Below are positions 17,118 to 32,018 of a stretch of 48,349 nucleotides of DNA, piece after piece. The notes under the pieces are model-generated. The model did not search any database, was not told where the DNA came from, and saw nothing but the letters and a program-made list of their open reading frames with translations. Numbering within the stretch: the stretch's first letter is position 1; each line of letters begins with the position of its first letter. This stretch comes from Planctomycetia bacterium (GTDB taxonomy: Bacteria; Planctomycetota; Planctomycetia; Pirellulales; PALSA-1355), in NCBI GenBank assembly GCA_016200205.1, contig JACQFF010000275.1:1-48349 (forward strand), given 5' to 3'. The position numbers and the translations under genes were made by a program.

Positions 17118-19328
17118 CTAAGGACTTGTGAGCCACTGGATGGCAGCCGCGATTGTCGCACGATCAACCCGTGTCAGTTTATCGATGCTGTCCGTGGCTG
17201 AGTATGCAGCGCTGACGATAGCCGGCGCGACCGTACCTTCGCCGGCCAGCCAAAGATCGCCAGGCGCTCCGAGCGCGAGCATGCCGGGAAGATCTCCGTA
17301 TTTGGCTCCGCCCGCCAAAAAGTTCAGATCGCTGATGCTGCTCAGCTTGGCAAAGCGGAATCCACCTGTGTCGATTGCCGCCCGCGCCACGACCCCGCCC
17401 GCCTGCGCCCGCGCCGCTGCCGCCCAGGCTCCGGCTGGACCAAAAGCTACCAGGCTGATCTCGGGCGTGTCATCGGCATAGGTTCGGCAAAACGAAACCA
17501 GCGACAAGATGTCGTGCACGCGCTGGGCAAACAAGGATGGGTTATAGCCCAACGTGTAGCCGGCAAACTCGCGTTTGTTGTCGACCCGTCGAGGGAGCGT
17601 GAGGGGTTTACCATCAGCGAGAAACTCGCCTTGGTAGAGCAGATCCAACCCGACCACGGCGGCCCCGGAGGCCAACAGTTTTTGTACCGCCTGTGACGGC
17701 GCGCCGTCCGATCCATACAGCCCCGCCTTGCCCGCCTCGTCCACCCAAATCACGACCCGCTTGTTCCACTTTTTGGGATGCAAAACGATGACGGGAATTT
17801 CTTCTTCCTCGGGCTTGTTGCGCAGCAAGGAGGCGGATTCGACGTACTGGCCTTTGTCGAGTTCAGTGATCGGTTTGTATTCCAAAGCCGTTGCCGGCGA
17901 GAGCCCGCGCCCGATGAGCACGTCGACTCCGCCGCCGACGATTTCTCGGAATTTGGCCAGCGAAGTGGAGTCATTGGGCAGCAGGGCCGAAATCTGCCGA
18001 TCGGAGTCCTCGGTCATGATTTTCAAGAGCGAACGCTCATAGTCGCCGCCGCTGGCCGGTTTGGGATGGCTCGCATCCCAAACGGTCATCTCCGCGATCG
18101 ACAACGGATTGTAATCTTCTTCCAAGATCGGTTCGCTCAAGCCAAGTTTGAGGTGCTTGTTGAACCAGTGATACATCACCTCGCGGCTGACGTAGTTGTA
18201 ATTGTGCCCAAACTGCGGCATGACTTTGGCCATCACCAACTCGGGCGCGCCCAGCATGGCGTAATGCTGCTTCAGTTCCGGAAATCCCTTGGTGGCCAAA
18301 TCCTTGGTCCAGTCCAGCGCTCCGCTCATGCCCAAGGGCCGAGGCGCCATCATCGCGGCAAACTCGATATTGCCGGTGCCGATGCGCAAATTCGAACAGT
18401 TCTCGCAGGTGCAGCCCCCCTGCATCGCCGTGGAAACCATCACCGCCGGAAAAGCGACCGCCGGCCGGGGATCGATCGCGCACAGGACAAAAGTTTGCGT
18501 GCCGCCGCCGCTGGCTCCGGTCACCCCGATCCGCGCGGGGTCGACGTCGGGCAATTCGCTCAGCCAATCCAAAGCGCGGATCGAGTTGTAGGTTTGCAGG
18601 CCCATGATGCTCTGTTGCCGCAATTCGGCTTGGGTGCTGAAAAAGCCCCAATCGCTCGGCGTATCGAAATCCGGCCGCTGCTTGGCGAACCCATGCGCCA
18701 ACTCGAACGGAATCTGCACGCTGTCGGCGTAGCCGATCATGTCGTAGTGGAACACTACGCAGCCCATGCGCGCCAACTGTACGCAGCGGGCTTGCAGCGG
18801 TGAGCGCCCGCCGACTTCGAATCGCTCTTGTCCTTCGGAAATAGCCAGTCGAGTTTTATCCAACCCGGCGTCGGTGAAGCGGCCGTTGGGCCAATGTCCG
18901 TGGGGGCAGAGCACGGCCGGCAATTTTCCGGTTTTTCCCGTCGGCCGATACAAGCTGCCGGTGACGAAATGACCCGGATAGCTTTCCAGATAAACCCGCT
19001 CGACCGTGTATCCGTCGCGATCGACCTTGCCGTGCACGACGGCATTGGCCGGTGTTTTTTCCGGCATCGGCCACAAACCGTTGGCCACCAGTATGCGGCG
19101 GCGAACTTGTTCGGCTCGCTTGGCCCATTCTTCCTTCGTGGCGCTCGGCGTGAACGGGAAATAGCCATTGAGATCCTTCAGCGGGCCGAGCCGTTTGTCG
19201 TTGGGTAGCTGTCCCTCGGGCAGGGCACGCGGCACGGCGGCGCGGACCGCATGGACCAAGCCGAGCGAAAACACGGTAGCCAGCATGACCGCGCGGACGA
19301 AATCAATTGAGGCAATCCTGTGCAACAT
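17118..19328 (-). CDS. Secreted esterase-like alpha/beta hydrolase (acetyl xylan esterase/dienelactone hydrolase type)
   Basis: 736-aa exported protein. A signal peptide covers about residues 1-29. The first alpha/beta-hydrolase domain (about 90-400) has PAVLCPHGHW for the oxyanion region, the nucleophile Ser273 in GVTGASGGGTQ, and MPQFGHNYN with a candidate catalytic His. It resembles the acetyl-xylan-esterase-like proteins encoded in large numbers by planctomycetes. The second half (about 510-736) again looks like an alpha/beta-hydrolase fold (VVIWVDEAGKAG, LVAFGPAGAWAAA) but GPAGA has Ala where a nucleophile would be, so it is probably a non-catalytic second lobe. The start at 19328 is chosen for the signal peptide; a longer frame reaches 19394. 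It is divergent from the DUF2007 gene. Confidence 0.82.
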   Translation of the reverse strand: MLHRIASIDFVRAVMLATVFSLGLVHAVRAAVPRALPEGQLPNDKRLGPLKDLNGYFPFTPSATKEEWAKRAEQVRRRILVANGLWPMPEKTPANAVVHGKVDRDGYTVERVYLESYPGHFVTGSLYRPTGKTGKLPAVLCPHGHWPNGRFTDAGLDKTRLAISEGQERFEVGGRSPLQARCVQLARMGCVVFHYDMIGYADSVQIPFELAHGFAKQRPDFDTPSDWGFFSTQAELRQQSIMGLQTYNSIRALDWLSELPDVDPARIGVTGASGGGTQTFVLCAIDPRPAVAFPAVMVSTAMQGGCTCENCSNLRIGTGNIEFAAMMAPRPLGMSGALDWTKDLATKGFPELKQHYAMLGAPELVMAKVMPQFGHNYNYVSREVMYHWFNKHLKLGLSEPILEEDYNPLSIAEMTVWDASHPKPASGGDYERSLLKIMTEDSDRQISALLPNDSTSLAKFREIVGGGVDVLIGRGLSPATALEYKPITELDKGQYVESASLLRNKPEEEEIPVIVLHPKKWNKRVVIWVDEAGKAGLYGSDGAPSQAVQKLLASGAAVVGLDLLYQGEFLADGKPLTLPRRVDNKREFAGYTLGYNPSLFAQRVHDILSLVSFCRTYADDTPEISLVAFGPAGAWAAAARAQAGGVVARAAIDTGGFRFAKLSSISDLNFLAGGAKYGDLPGMLALGAPGDLWLAGEGTVAPAIVSAAYSATDSIDKLTRVDRATIAAAIQWLTSP

Positions 19329-19504
19329 GGGTAGGACTCGCGGGTGAAAAGATCGTGGGGAGTGTTTTGACCAAGCGTGGTACAATCGAGGCATATCCAG
19401 CGTATTGGCAACGCCAGGCGATTTCCAGAGGTTTTGCCGATTGTAGCCAAATTCACCGCGCCACTCGCCTCCCGGTGCGGTTCGGTCGATGAAAGAACAG
19501 GCCG

Positions 19505-21756
<2,252 letters not shown>

Positions 21757-21764
21757 CTACCGAC

Positions 21765-21808
21765 GTGCTCGTTCTGGTGGTTTTGATCTCTCGAAAGTTC
21801 ACGAGCAC
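21765..21808 (-). promoter_or_regulatory. Inverted repeat in the thiC leader
   Basis: GTGCTCGT (21765-21772) and ACGAGCAC (21801-21808) are exact reverse complements separated by 28 bases, 39-82 bases before the thiC start codon. It could fold as the base of a leader RNA. The order of elements faintly recalls a TPP riboswitch (GGGTGC, GAGA, AGAAC, AGGGA), but the invariant core of that class is not there. Confidence 0.4.
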
Positions 21809-21932
21809 CCTTTCCGCTCATCCTACTGGTCGCGAGGTAATTGTCAAATGAGCCGGCACGTTAGGAAAAGCATGCTGGCGCGCCGGGCGCCACTTAGCAG
21901 ATTGCAGCAAGACGCGCGGCCCGAGCTCGACC

Positions 21933-22991
21933 TCAACTCACCTTCAGCGCCTTGACGGCGTCCAAATCATAGAGACGCGATGAAAAATCGGCCAACAGGT
22001 CGCGATCCTGATTGGTGAATTTCGTGTCGCCGCGGACCACCGCCAGGTTTTTGTCGATGTCGCTGGGCATCGACACGCCGATGTTGAGCATCGATACCCG
22101 CTCGTCTTGCAGCACCCAGCGAATGGCCGCCGGCGGAATCTTGGCCAGCCGTTCGGCGTCGTAATCGGGCACCATTTTTTTCGCGTTGTGGCTGAGCATG
22201 TTCGCGCCCATCACTTTCATGGCCACGATGGCCATGCCGCGCTCGGCGGCATTGGCCAGGCACAGTTCGCGATGCTCGATTTTCCTGTTCGAGAGCATGG
22301 TGTCCATGCCTTTGCGAACATAGCCGTATGCCAACAGCACCTGGTCGAAACCGCCGGTCTGGATCATCTTGCAAACCGTTTCGAATGCCACGTGCGTGGT
22401 CAGCCCGATGAAGCGGAGCAGTTTTTCGTCGCGCAATTTTGCCAGCTCCGCGTGGATCTTCATCGCGCCATCAAAGCCCACGGCTTCGATGCAGGGACTA
22501 TGGACTTGCACGCAGTCGACGTAATCCATGTCGAGTTCCTTGAGCGATTTTTCGAGCGTCGCGCGAACCTTGGTCGGATCGGCGATGTGACACTTGGTTG
22601 CCACGTAGCAGTTGTCGCGCACGCCCTTGAGCCCCTTGCCCATGATCTGTTCGCTTTCGCCATACACGCGGGCGGTGTCGAAATAGCGAATGCCGCTGTC
22701 GTAGGCGTGACGGACCATGGCCACGCGATCATCCATCGAGAGCAAGGGAACTCCGTAGGCTTGAATGAAAATCTGCGTCATGGCCGAACCGCCCATTCCC
22801 AACAGGGGCAGCTTGTGGCCGGTCTTGCCGAAGCCGCGTAGCGGAATGCCGGAGGGGCCGACTTCGATCGCGTTGGTGGCCGGAGCCGGGGCGACCGCGG
22901 CGCTCACGCCCAGCAGACTCGTCCCGGCGGCCGCCAGGGCAGTGGACTTCAAGAACTCGCGTCGCGCCGGATTACGCAAATAGTCTGACAT
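21933..22991 (-). CDS. Aldo/keto reductase exported by Tat
   Basis: 352-aa protein with an N-terminal twin-arginine signal (ARREFLKS then an Ala-rich hydrophobic stretch to about residue 38). The rest is an aldo/keto reductase TIM barrel: the catalytic Asp and Tyr are in RYFDTARVYGESEQI, the Lys in YVATKCHI and the His in YVDCVQVHSP. NAD(P)H-dependent AKRs with Tat signals are common in planctomycetes; a Tat signal implies folding with cofactor before export. The substrate is unknown. GGGAGG lies 7 bases before the ATG. It is on the same strand as thiC, 206 bp upstream of it; co-transcription is uncertain. Confidence 0.88.
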   Translation of the reverse strand: MSDYLRNPARREFLKSTALAAAGTSLLGVSAAVAPAPATNAIEVGPSGIPLRGFGKTGHKLPLLGMGGSAMTQIFIQAYGVPLLSMDDRVAMVRHAYDSGIRYFDTARVYGESEQIMGKGLKGVRDNCYVATKCHIADPTKVRATLEKSLKELDMDYVDCVQVHSPCIEAVGFDGAMKIHAELAKLRDEKLLRFIGLTTHVAFETVCKMIQTGGFDQVLLAYGYVRKGMDTMLSNRKIEHRELCLANAAERGMAIVAMKVMGANMLSHNAKKMVPDYDAERLAKIPPAAIRWVLQDERVSMLNIGVSMPSDIDKNLAVVRGDTKFTNQDRDLLADFSSRLYDLDAVKALKVS

Positions 22992-23317
22992 GGCCAGCCC
23001 TCCCGAGTAGGTATGGTGATCGCGCCGAATCGTGCGCTGATTTTAGATGCCGTGCTGGCACGAGGTCAAAGATTTTTCGGTTTTTGGCGGAAAATGCCCT
23101 GCCAAAGGTGCCCTGGTCACCGCGGCGCAAGCCGTGTTGGCCATGCTGGTAGTCCTCGCGTTCACGTAAATTCGGCGCCCGGCCCGTGCTCTTCCTCCGG
23201 CCTGCCGCCTTCGGCCCGCGACCTTTTTTCTTCCTGTGGAAACTCGCTCTGCCGACTGCTATATTCGGCCGGTATGGGCTGTTTCACCCGGGCGGGTCTT
23301 TTTCTGGAGAAGCGGCT
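22992..23317. other. Intergenic region between divergent genes
   Basis: 326 bp separating the aldo/keto reductase (minus) from the TIGR03067 gene (plus). No credible gene, hairpin or repeat was recognised; it presumably carries both promoters. Confidence 0.4.
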
Positions 23318-23740
23318 ATGAAGACATTCTTCCACGCAGGTCTGGCTCTCTGCGCTGTGCTGATATCAGTCCTGGCCCACGCTCGGGCGGCGGACACCGA
23401 CCAGGAAAAGCTGCAAGGAAAATGGACCGTCGAGTCGTTCGAGTACAATGCCACGCCGATCGAGATGATGAAGAATGCCACCCGCGAATTCAAAGACGGC
23501 AAGTACACGCTCACGCCCAAAGTCGGCGATGCCATCGAAGGCACGATCAAGATCGATCAGAGCAAGAAACCCAAGACAATCGACCTGGACGTGAACGGCC
23601 GCATCTTGAAAGGGATTTACGAACTCGAAGGCGACACGCTGAGAATGTGCTACCTCTTAACCGACGGCGAGCGTCCCACCGAATTCGCCACCAAGCCCGA
23701 CACGGGCCTGATCTTGATCTCGCACAAGCGAGCGAAGTAG
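23318..23740 (+). CDS. TIGR03067 domain secreted protein
   Basis: 140-aa exported protein with a signal peptide (about residues 1-24) and the TIGR03067 pattern seen almost only in planctomycetes and relatives: LQGKWTVESFEYNATP, then FKDGKYTL, IKIDQSKKPKTIDLD, GIYELEGDTLRMCYL and RPTEFATKPDTGLILI. The fold is thought to be lipocalin-like and the role is unknown. GGAG (23306-23309) is 8 bases before the ATG at 23318; longer in-frame starts lack this and the signal peptide position. It converges on the diheme cytochrome gene. Confidence 0.9.
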   Translation: MKTFFHAGLALCAVLISVLAHARAADTDQEKLQGKWTVESFEYNATPIEMMKNATREFKDGKYTLTPKVGDAIEGTIKIDQSKKPKTIDLDVNGRILKGIYELEGDTLRMCYLLTDGERPTEFATKPDTGLILISHKRAK

Positions 23741-23798
23741 GGGTGGGAAAAGGTGCCAGCACCAAATCTTCCTGGCAGTCCCCTCCGCACGCGGAATT

Positions 23799-25169
23799 CT
23801 ACAGCGTTTTCAAATACTCCAGCACGGCGCGTTTCTCGGCTTCGTCCAGAGCGTCGGGAAAGTCGTGGCCACTGGCGCTTTTGCCGGACTTGGTGGTGTC
23901 GAAGTAGCGGCGGCGATCGCGGCCCGATTTCACTTCTTTGGGCAACCGCTCGAAACTCGTTACTTCGAGGCCGACTTTCTGCTGGTCGTAGCCGTCCTCG
24001 GTCCGCTGCCAAACCGCCGGCCGGTCGCTCGGATGCAGCACGTGCCATAAAGTCGGCACCGAGCCATTGTGGAAATACGGGGCCGAGGCCCAAATGCCAT
24101 CCAAGGGGGGCGCCACGTATCCGCCCGGATCGTCGATCGTCTTTTCTTCGCCAAAGTGGCCAAACCAACTGGCGCCGTAGGCGGCCCGATGTTGGGGCGA
24201 CAGGGCCGCGAGCCGAACCGGGTCGGTGCCGACTTCTTCGATCGACACGATCTTGTTCGGATAGCTCGGCTCGGCGCCGTAGCGACCGTGGCAGTCGGCG
24301 CAATTCTGGTTGAAGATTACCTCACCATGCCTGGCCAACGGGCGGTCGACCTCAAACGGATAAGCCGGCGGTTCGAGCGATTCCAGCCAAGTGTACAACT
24401 CGCGGAAATCGGCTTCCCACTCCTTGAATTTGTCGGGGCCGTTTTCCGGAATCAGCATGAACTGCATCAGCGGCCGCGGATCTTTCACCGCAAACCCATC
24501 GCTGTAGAGCCGCTGTTTCTTTTTGAAGTTCCACCAGGCGGGCGCATCGTGGTCGTGGTGCGTCATTTTGGCTGGAACCAAAGATGGCAACACGTTGAGC
24601 TTCGCGTCGCGATTGGCCATCAGCGCCACGCCGAATATGACTGCGTTGGTCGTGCCGTTGCTCGTGCCCAAGGGAATGATCGTCGAGCCGACGTCCATGC
24701 GGGTCAGCGGTTTGCCCAAGCGGAGTTTCGTGGCGCGGATTTCTTCGGTGAGCGTTTGCAGCGCCAAAAGCGAGTTGGGCAAGCCGACCACAACCTTGCC
24801 GGCCACTTTGCCCTGATGGCACGCCAGACAATTCATCGTCCAGTTGCCCGCTTCGTCGACGACGTACTGCTGCGGCTTGAGCGACGAATCGCCCGGCGCC
24901 ACGGTCAGACCATAGCGCGAGTAGGCCAGCATGGTCCGCTCTTGGGGCGTGGCTTTTTCGGCTTGCGAACGGAGCGGCTCTTCCCACGTCTTCCACAGTT
25001 CGTCAAACGTCGCCTGATCGAAATCGGGCGGGAGATACGGCTTGGTCGTCAGCAGCTCGTAACCGCGACCCGCATACGCCGAGGCGCGCTTGGCGGCAAT
25101 GTTTTCTCCGGCCAAAAGGCCGCTGTCCACTAGAAGAACGATGAATAGCGCCGCAAGTGAGGTTTTCAT
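23799..25169 (-). CDS. Secreted diheme cytochrome c
   Basis: 456-aa exported protein with a signal peptide (about residues 1-21) and two c-type heme attachment motifs: CLACH near residue 114 and CADCH near residue 300. The C-terminal domain has the distal motif YVAPPLDGIWASAPYFHNGSVPTL, which places it with the RoxA/cytochrome c peroxidase-like diheme proteins (a C-terminal Met or His ligand is expected there). Likely role: periplasmic electron transfer or oxidative chemistry; the substrate is unknown. Start at 25169 is used because of the signal peptide and AGGAAG about 9 bases upstream; the frame also reaches 25211. Confidence 0.85.
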   Translation of the reverse strand: MKTSLAALFIVLLVDSGLLAGENIAAKRASAYAGRGYELLTTKPYLPPDFDQATFDELWKTWEEPLRSQAEKATPQERTMLAYSRYGLTVAPGDSSLKPQQYVVDEAGNWTMNCLACHQGKVAGKVVVGLPNSLLALQTLTEEIRATKLRLGKPLTRMDVGSTIIPLGTSNGTTNAVIFGVALMANRDAKLNVLPSLVPAKMTHHDHDAPAWWNFKKKQRLYSDGFAVKDPRPLMQFMLIPENGPDKFKEWEADFRELYTWLESLEPPAYPFEVDRPLARHGEVIFNQNCADCHGRYGAEPSYPNKIVSIEEVGTDPVRLAALSPQHRAAYGASWFGHFGEEKTIDDPGGYVAPPLDGIWASAPYFHNGSVPTLWHVLHPSDRPAVWQRTEDGYDQQKVGLEVTSFERLPKEVKSGRDRRRYFDTTKSGKSASGHDFPDALDEAEKRAVLEYLKTL

Positions 25170-25270
25170 GACGGAGCTTCCTGTGGTTGTGGAGCACTGG
25201 CAGTGTACCATCCGAATCGGCCGCGTTAAATGGCAGCGGCTAGTACATAGGAACCAGGAAGCAGTTTGAC

Positions 25271-25354
25271 TCCTTCTCCCTCTGGGAGAAGGTCGGGATG
25301 AGGGCGAAATGCCGTGTTTCCCTCACCCTCACGCTCTCCCAAAGGGAGAGGGAA
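25271..25354 (+). repeat. Palindromic intergenic repeat, CTCTCCC/GGGAGAG family, copy 2
   Basis: 84-bp element between metH and the diheme cytochrome gene, in the same orientation as the copy at 2451-2535. Shared blocks in order: TCTCCC/GGGAGAAGGT, GGGATGAGGG, CCCTCACCCT, CTCTCCCAAAG and GAGAGGGAA; the loop between GAGGG and CCCTC differs. The final hairpin is CTCTCCC-AAA-GGGAGAG. Confidence 0.85.
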
Positions 25355-25393
25355 TCGCACAAAGTCCTTCGCGGTCCCACTCAGACACGCCGA

Positions 25394-29098
<3,705 letters not shown>

Positions 29099-29542
29099 CA
29101 CATTAAGGATACCCGGTCACAGGCAATCAGTTCGCGCTGCTGCGAACTTGACGAAACTAACTGGAGAGTGAGTACTTAAATCAAGACACCCAACGCCATT
29201 AGGTGCTTTGAGTTCCGTCGGAATTCATCATCTTGGGTGATATCGGCCGGAATACGCCGGGTGGAATTCTAGGCGACAGTCAACTATCGCACAGCGGCAC
29301 CCCTGTCGCAAGCGCCGCAACCGCAATGAGACGTTGGGCTTGCAATGGGATCCAGTCCAACGCCAGGCGCAAAAGATCGGTCCAGCCGGGCGCTCGACAG
29401 GCCATCGGCGGACAACCCAATGGCTTGTCTCCAAACCGCCGTTATTATTCGAATCAAATTACCTATTCGTCGCATTTCGGATAGGAATCAAGATCGGTAC
29501 CACCCGATCCGATATAGGAGTCAGCCGCACTCTCGCGCGCAC
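29099..29542. other. Divergent intergenic region between metH and the membrane-protein gene
   Basis: About 440 bp with no convincing gene. Near metH a hairpin AGTTCGC-GCTGCT-GCGAACT lies at 29129-29148. GAATTC occurs twice, around 29221 and 29262. An AT-rich stretch near 29440-29480 probably contains the plus-strand promoter. No riboswitch core was found. Confidence 0.45.
29129..29148 (-). promoter_or_regulatory. Hairpin in the metH leader
   Basis: AGTTCGC (29129-29135) and GCGAACT (29142-29148) form a perfect 7-bp stem with a 6-base loop, 31-50 bases before the metH start. It could act in the leader RNA, but nothing shows what it senses. Confidence 0.4.
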
Positions 29543-30145
29543 ATGGACGTGCCAAAGACCCCCTTTCCTATGCGAAGCATGCCTGCATTCTCGATCATCA
29601 CCCGCGACACCGAGTCGCTCGAAGACGCGCGGCCGGATTCTCAAGAACCCTCCGTGCTTAGCTATCGCCGTGAAGGCCGAAGTGCCGTCGAGCACCAGTT
29701 GGACCCGGGCGAGAGCGGCGGCAGCCTCGAGAACGGCTCGTCGGGGCAGATCGTACTGCGGCTGCCGGATTTGACCAGTTCCCAGCCAAGCGCCTTGCGG
29801 TTGCTGATTGTGCCGCAACTGTTTTGGGTTGCGATCGTGCTCGGAGCTGTGCTGGCGATCGTGTTGATTTGGGGCGGAAAAAAGCCCGTCCAGCAGGCGG
29901 TCAAAGAGGCTCCTGCCTGGACCAGCCAGGCTCCCTGGCAACAGTCCGCTCCGGTCGAGGCCGATCTCCCAGCCCATCATGAACTGGGCCGGCCGCGCAT
30001 TGGCGATGACGGTGTGTCCGACCAGCGCCCACCCGAAATCCGCGCGGCGCGCCGGGTGGACGCGGCATGGGACAGTAGTTTGCCGCCCACGATGCCAGGC
30101 GTGGCCACGCCCGTGGGCACCATTATCATGGGAGCTTCTGAATGA
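29543..30145 (+). CDS. Single-pass membrane protein of unknown function
   Basis: About 200 aa. Residues 1-85 are polar and acidic (cytoplasmic), one strong transmembrane helix follows (about 91-113: QLFWVAIVLGAVLAIVLIW), then a polar, Pro/Ala-rich tail. The start is uncertain: ATG at 29543, 29570 or 29579 are all possible and none has a good ribosome-binding site. Its TGA overlaps the ATG of the next gene (ATGA at 30142-30145), so the two are translationally coupled. That coupling suggests it anchors or regulates the P-loop protein, as membrane adaptors do for CapA/CapB-type pairs, but it has no Wzz motif. Confidence 0.65.
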   Translation: MDVPKTPFPMRSMPAFSIITRDTESLEDARPDSQEPSVLSYRREGRSAVEHQLDPGESGGSLENGSSGQIVLRLPDLTSSQPSALRLLIVPQLFWVAIVLGAVLAIVLIWGGKKPVQQAVKEAPAWTSQAPWQQSAPVEADLPAHHELGRPRIGDDGVSDQRPPEIRAARRVDAAWDSSLPPTMPGVATPVGTIIMGASE

Positions 30146-31146
30146 CCTCGCTGGATCGCGCCTTCATCAAGGCGTTTGCCGAAACCGGTTCTCCGGTCCC
30201 CGTCGGCGAGCACCGGACGGAAAGAACCGCCCAGACATCCCGCGCGACCGCGGACGTTGCGACGCTGGATTCGTCGCGCGGCAGCGTGCGCGTTGCCAAA
30301 GAGACAATCTTGGCCTCACCTGAGATTCCGCGTTCCCGACCGCGAGCCGCGGTGGCGCCGTTATCGACCTTTGCGCCGCCATCCAGACCTCATGAATCCT
30401 TTCGCGCTCTGCTCGAAGTAGACCACTTGACCTGGCCGGAGGCGTGCGATGCGCTGCTTGTCCGTGCCCGTGGCGATTGGGATCGTTTCGCCGAGCGGCT
30501 TTCGCGGCAAATAGCGCAGGGCAAGAAATGCATTGCCCTGACGAGTTGTCAGCGTGGCGAGGGCCGCACCAGCGTGGCACTGGCCACGGCCAGGCTGCTG
30601 GGCGCGCGGGGGCTGCGCGTTGTGGTCGTGGACGCCGATTTCGAGCGTCCGAACCTGGCTGATAGTTGTGGAATCTCGGCCCAGGCCGGCTGGGGAGAGG
30701 TGCTCACCGGCGAGTTGTCTTTGGGCGAGGCGTTGATCGCGGCCGCCGAGGATGGCGTCACGCTGCTGCCCTGGCGCGGTCCGAGCATGCGTGCCGCTCG
30801 ACGGTCGAACACCTTGCCGATCGCGACCAGTTTTAGCATGTTGCGAGACCATTACGACCTGGTGCTGTTGGACACGATGCCGCTGGACAGACCCTCGGCG
30901 ATTTCCGAGCTCGCGAACCTGGGCGAATCGATCCGCCTGGATGCGGTGTACGTAATCTTCGATGCGCGGTCGACCTCCAGCGAGTCGTTGGCAAGCGCGC
31001 GCGCGACGCTGTGCCACTCGGGCCTGCACGTCGAGGGCCTGATCGAAAACTTTGGCCCCGCGGCGGCCCCGGCCAAAATTGCCCAGAGAGAACTCACCCC
31101 AGCCGTCCTGATCCCGGCGAGGCGGGGCAGCCAGCCAACCGATTGA
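30142..31146 (+). CDS. CpsD/CapB-like P-loop protein with Arg in Walker A
   Basis: 334-aa protein. Residues 1-100 are low-complexity and Arg/Pro-rich. From about 125 it matches the P-loop domain of bacterial tyrosine kinases and MinD/ParA relatives: Walker A region SCQRGEGRTSVAL (134-147), in which Arg142 stands where Lys is normal, Walker A' VVVVDADFERP (160-170), and Walker B LVLLDTMPL near 238. There is no C-terminal tyrosine cluster, so autophosphorylation of the usual kind is unlikely. It may bind nucleotide without normal turnover, or use the Arg variant. Overlapping start with the preceding gene and a 10-bp gap to the following ATPase indicate an operon. Confidence 0.78.
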   Translation: MTSLDRAFIKAFAETGSPVPVGEHRTERTAQTSRATADVATLDSSRGSVRVAKETILASPEIPRSRPRAAVAPLSTFAPPSRPHESFRALLEVDHLTWPEACDALLVRARGDWDRFAERLSRQIAQGKKCIALTSCQRGEGRTSVALATARLLGARGLRVVVVDADFERPNLADSCGISAQAGWGEVLTGELSLGEALIAAAEDGVTLLPWRGPSMRAARRSNTLPIATSFSMLRDHYDLVLLDTMPLDRPSAISELANLGESIRLDAVYVIFDARSTSSESLASARATLCHSGLHVEGLIENFGPAAAPAKIAQRELTPAVLIPARRGSQPTD

Positions 31147-31156
31147 GGAAGTCACG

Positions 31157-31978
31157 ATGTACAAGGCCTACTGGCAGTTGCACTCCCGGCCGTTCGAGAA
31201 CTGCATCGACTCGCGATTCTACTATCCTAGCGACGTGCACCAGGGGGCCTTGCTCAAGCTGCGCTACGCCGTGGAAAACCGGCGCGGCGCGGCCCTGCTG
31301 ACCGGCACGGCCGGCTCGGGAAAGACATTGCTCGTCAACGCGCTCAAACGGCAACTCGACGAACACTTTACGCCCTTTGTGCACATCGTATTCCCCCAGA
31401 TGTCGGTTTCGGAACTGTTGGCCTACCTAGCTGCCGAAATGGGCGCCCTCTCAAACCCGATAGCGCGCGTTTCGGTTGACGAGAGCGTGAGCCGACTGCA
31501 ACATTTTTTGATCGAGAACACTCAACGCGGATGCCACGCCGTGATGGCCGTCGACGAGGCCCATCTGCTGCTCGATAGCGGGGCCTTGGAGGCGCTGCGA
31601 CTGTTGATGAATTTCGAGTCCGCGGCCCAGCCGGCTCTGACCCTGCTGCTGGTGGGCCAACCCACCTTGCTGCCCGCTTTGGAGCGGATGCCGGCTTTGG
31701 AAGCGCGGCTGAGCGTGAAGTGCTTGCTTCGGCCGTTGAATTTGGAGGAGACCGTCAGCTATGTCACCCATCGTCTGACCGCCGGCGGCGCCACGCGCGA
31801 GATCTTCGCGTCGGAAGCCTTGGTCACCTTGCATCAACTCACCTCCGGCAATCCGCGCCGCATCAATCGGCTGTGCGACCTGGCCCTGCTGATCGGCTTT
31901 GCCGAGGAACAGGTACGCATCAACGCGCATCAAATCGAAGCCGTCTCGAACGAGCTCGTCACGATTGCGGCCGAGTAG
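31157..31978 (+). CDS. ExeA/GspA-like AAA ATPase
   Basis: 273-aa AAA ATPase of the ExeA family, including the secretion ATPases found in exopolysaccharide/PEP-CTERM loci. The N-terminal pattern Y-x-L-x-x-x-PF then FYYPSDVHQGALLKLRYAV is typical. Walker A is GTAGSGKT at 50-57; Walker B is AVMAVDEAHLL; GNPRRINRLCDLAL closes the domain (arginine finger/sensor region). ExeA itself helps assemble the type II secretin through its periplasmic domain; this protein lacks that extra domain and any membrane segment, so it works in the cytoplasm. GAGGAAG stands 8 bases before the ATG. Confidence 0.85.
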   Translation: MYKAYWQLHSRPFENCIDSRFYYPSDVHQGALLKLRYAVENRRGAALLTGTAGSGKTLLVNALKRQLDEHFTPFVHIVFPQMSVSELLAYLAAEMGALSNPIARVSVDESVSRLQHFLIENTQRGCHAVMAVDEAHLLLDSGALEALRLLMNFESAAQPALTLLLVGQPTLLPALERMPALEARLSVKCLLRPLNLEETVSYVTHRLTAGGATREIFASEALVTLHQLTSGNPRRINRLCDLALLIGFAEEQVRINAHQIEAVSNELVTIAAE

Positions 31979-32018
31979 GTCTGACGCGGTCGAGGGCGGA
32001 CATGCTAAACTTGCGGGC

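Noticed and set aside
22992..23317. In-frame extension of the TIGR03067 protein to 23186
   Set aside because: It would place the signal peptide 45 residues inside the protein; a good ribosome-binding site precedes 23318.
29099..29350. Cobalamin or SAM riboswitch upstream of metH
   Set aside because: No B12 box (GCCACTG type) and none of the SAM or SAH riboswitch cores were found on the minus strand; only a 7-bp hairpin is present.
29345..29542. Longer N terminus for the membrane protein of the 29.5 kb cassette
   Set aside because: The extra 66 residues are low-complexity with no conserved look and lie in promoter-like sequence; no ribosome-binding site at 29345.
30142..31146. Classical BY-tyrosine kinase
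   Set aside because: Walker A lysine is replaced and the C-terminal tyrosine cluster is absent; described as CpsD/CapB-like instead.
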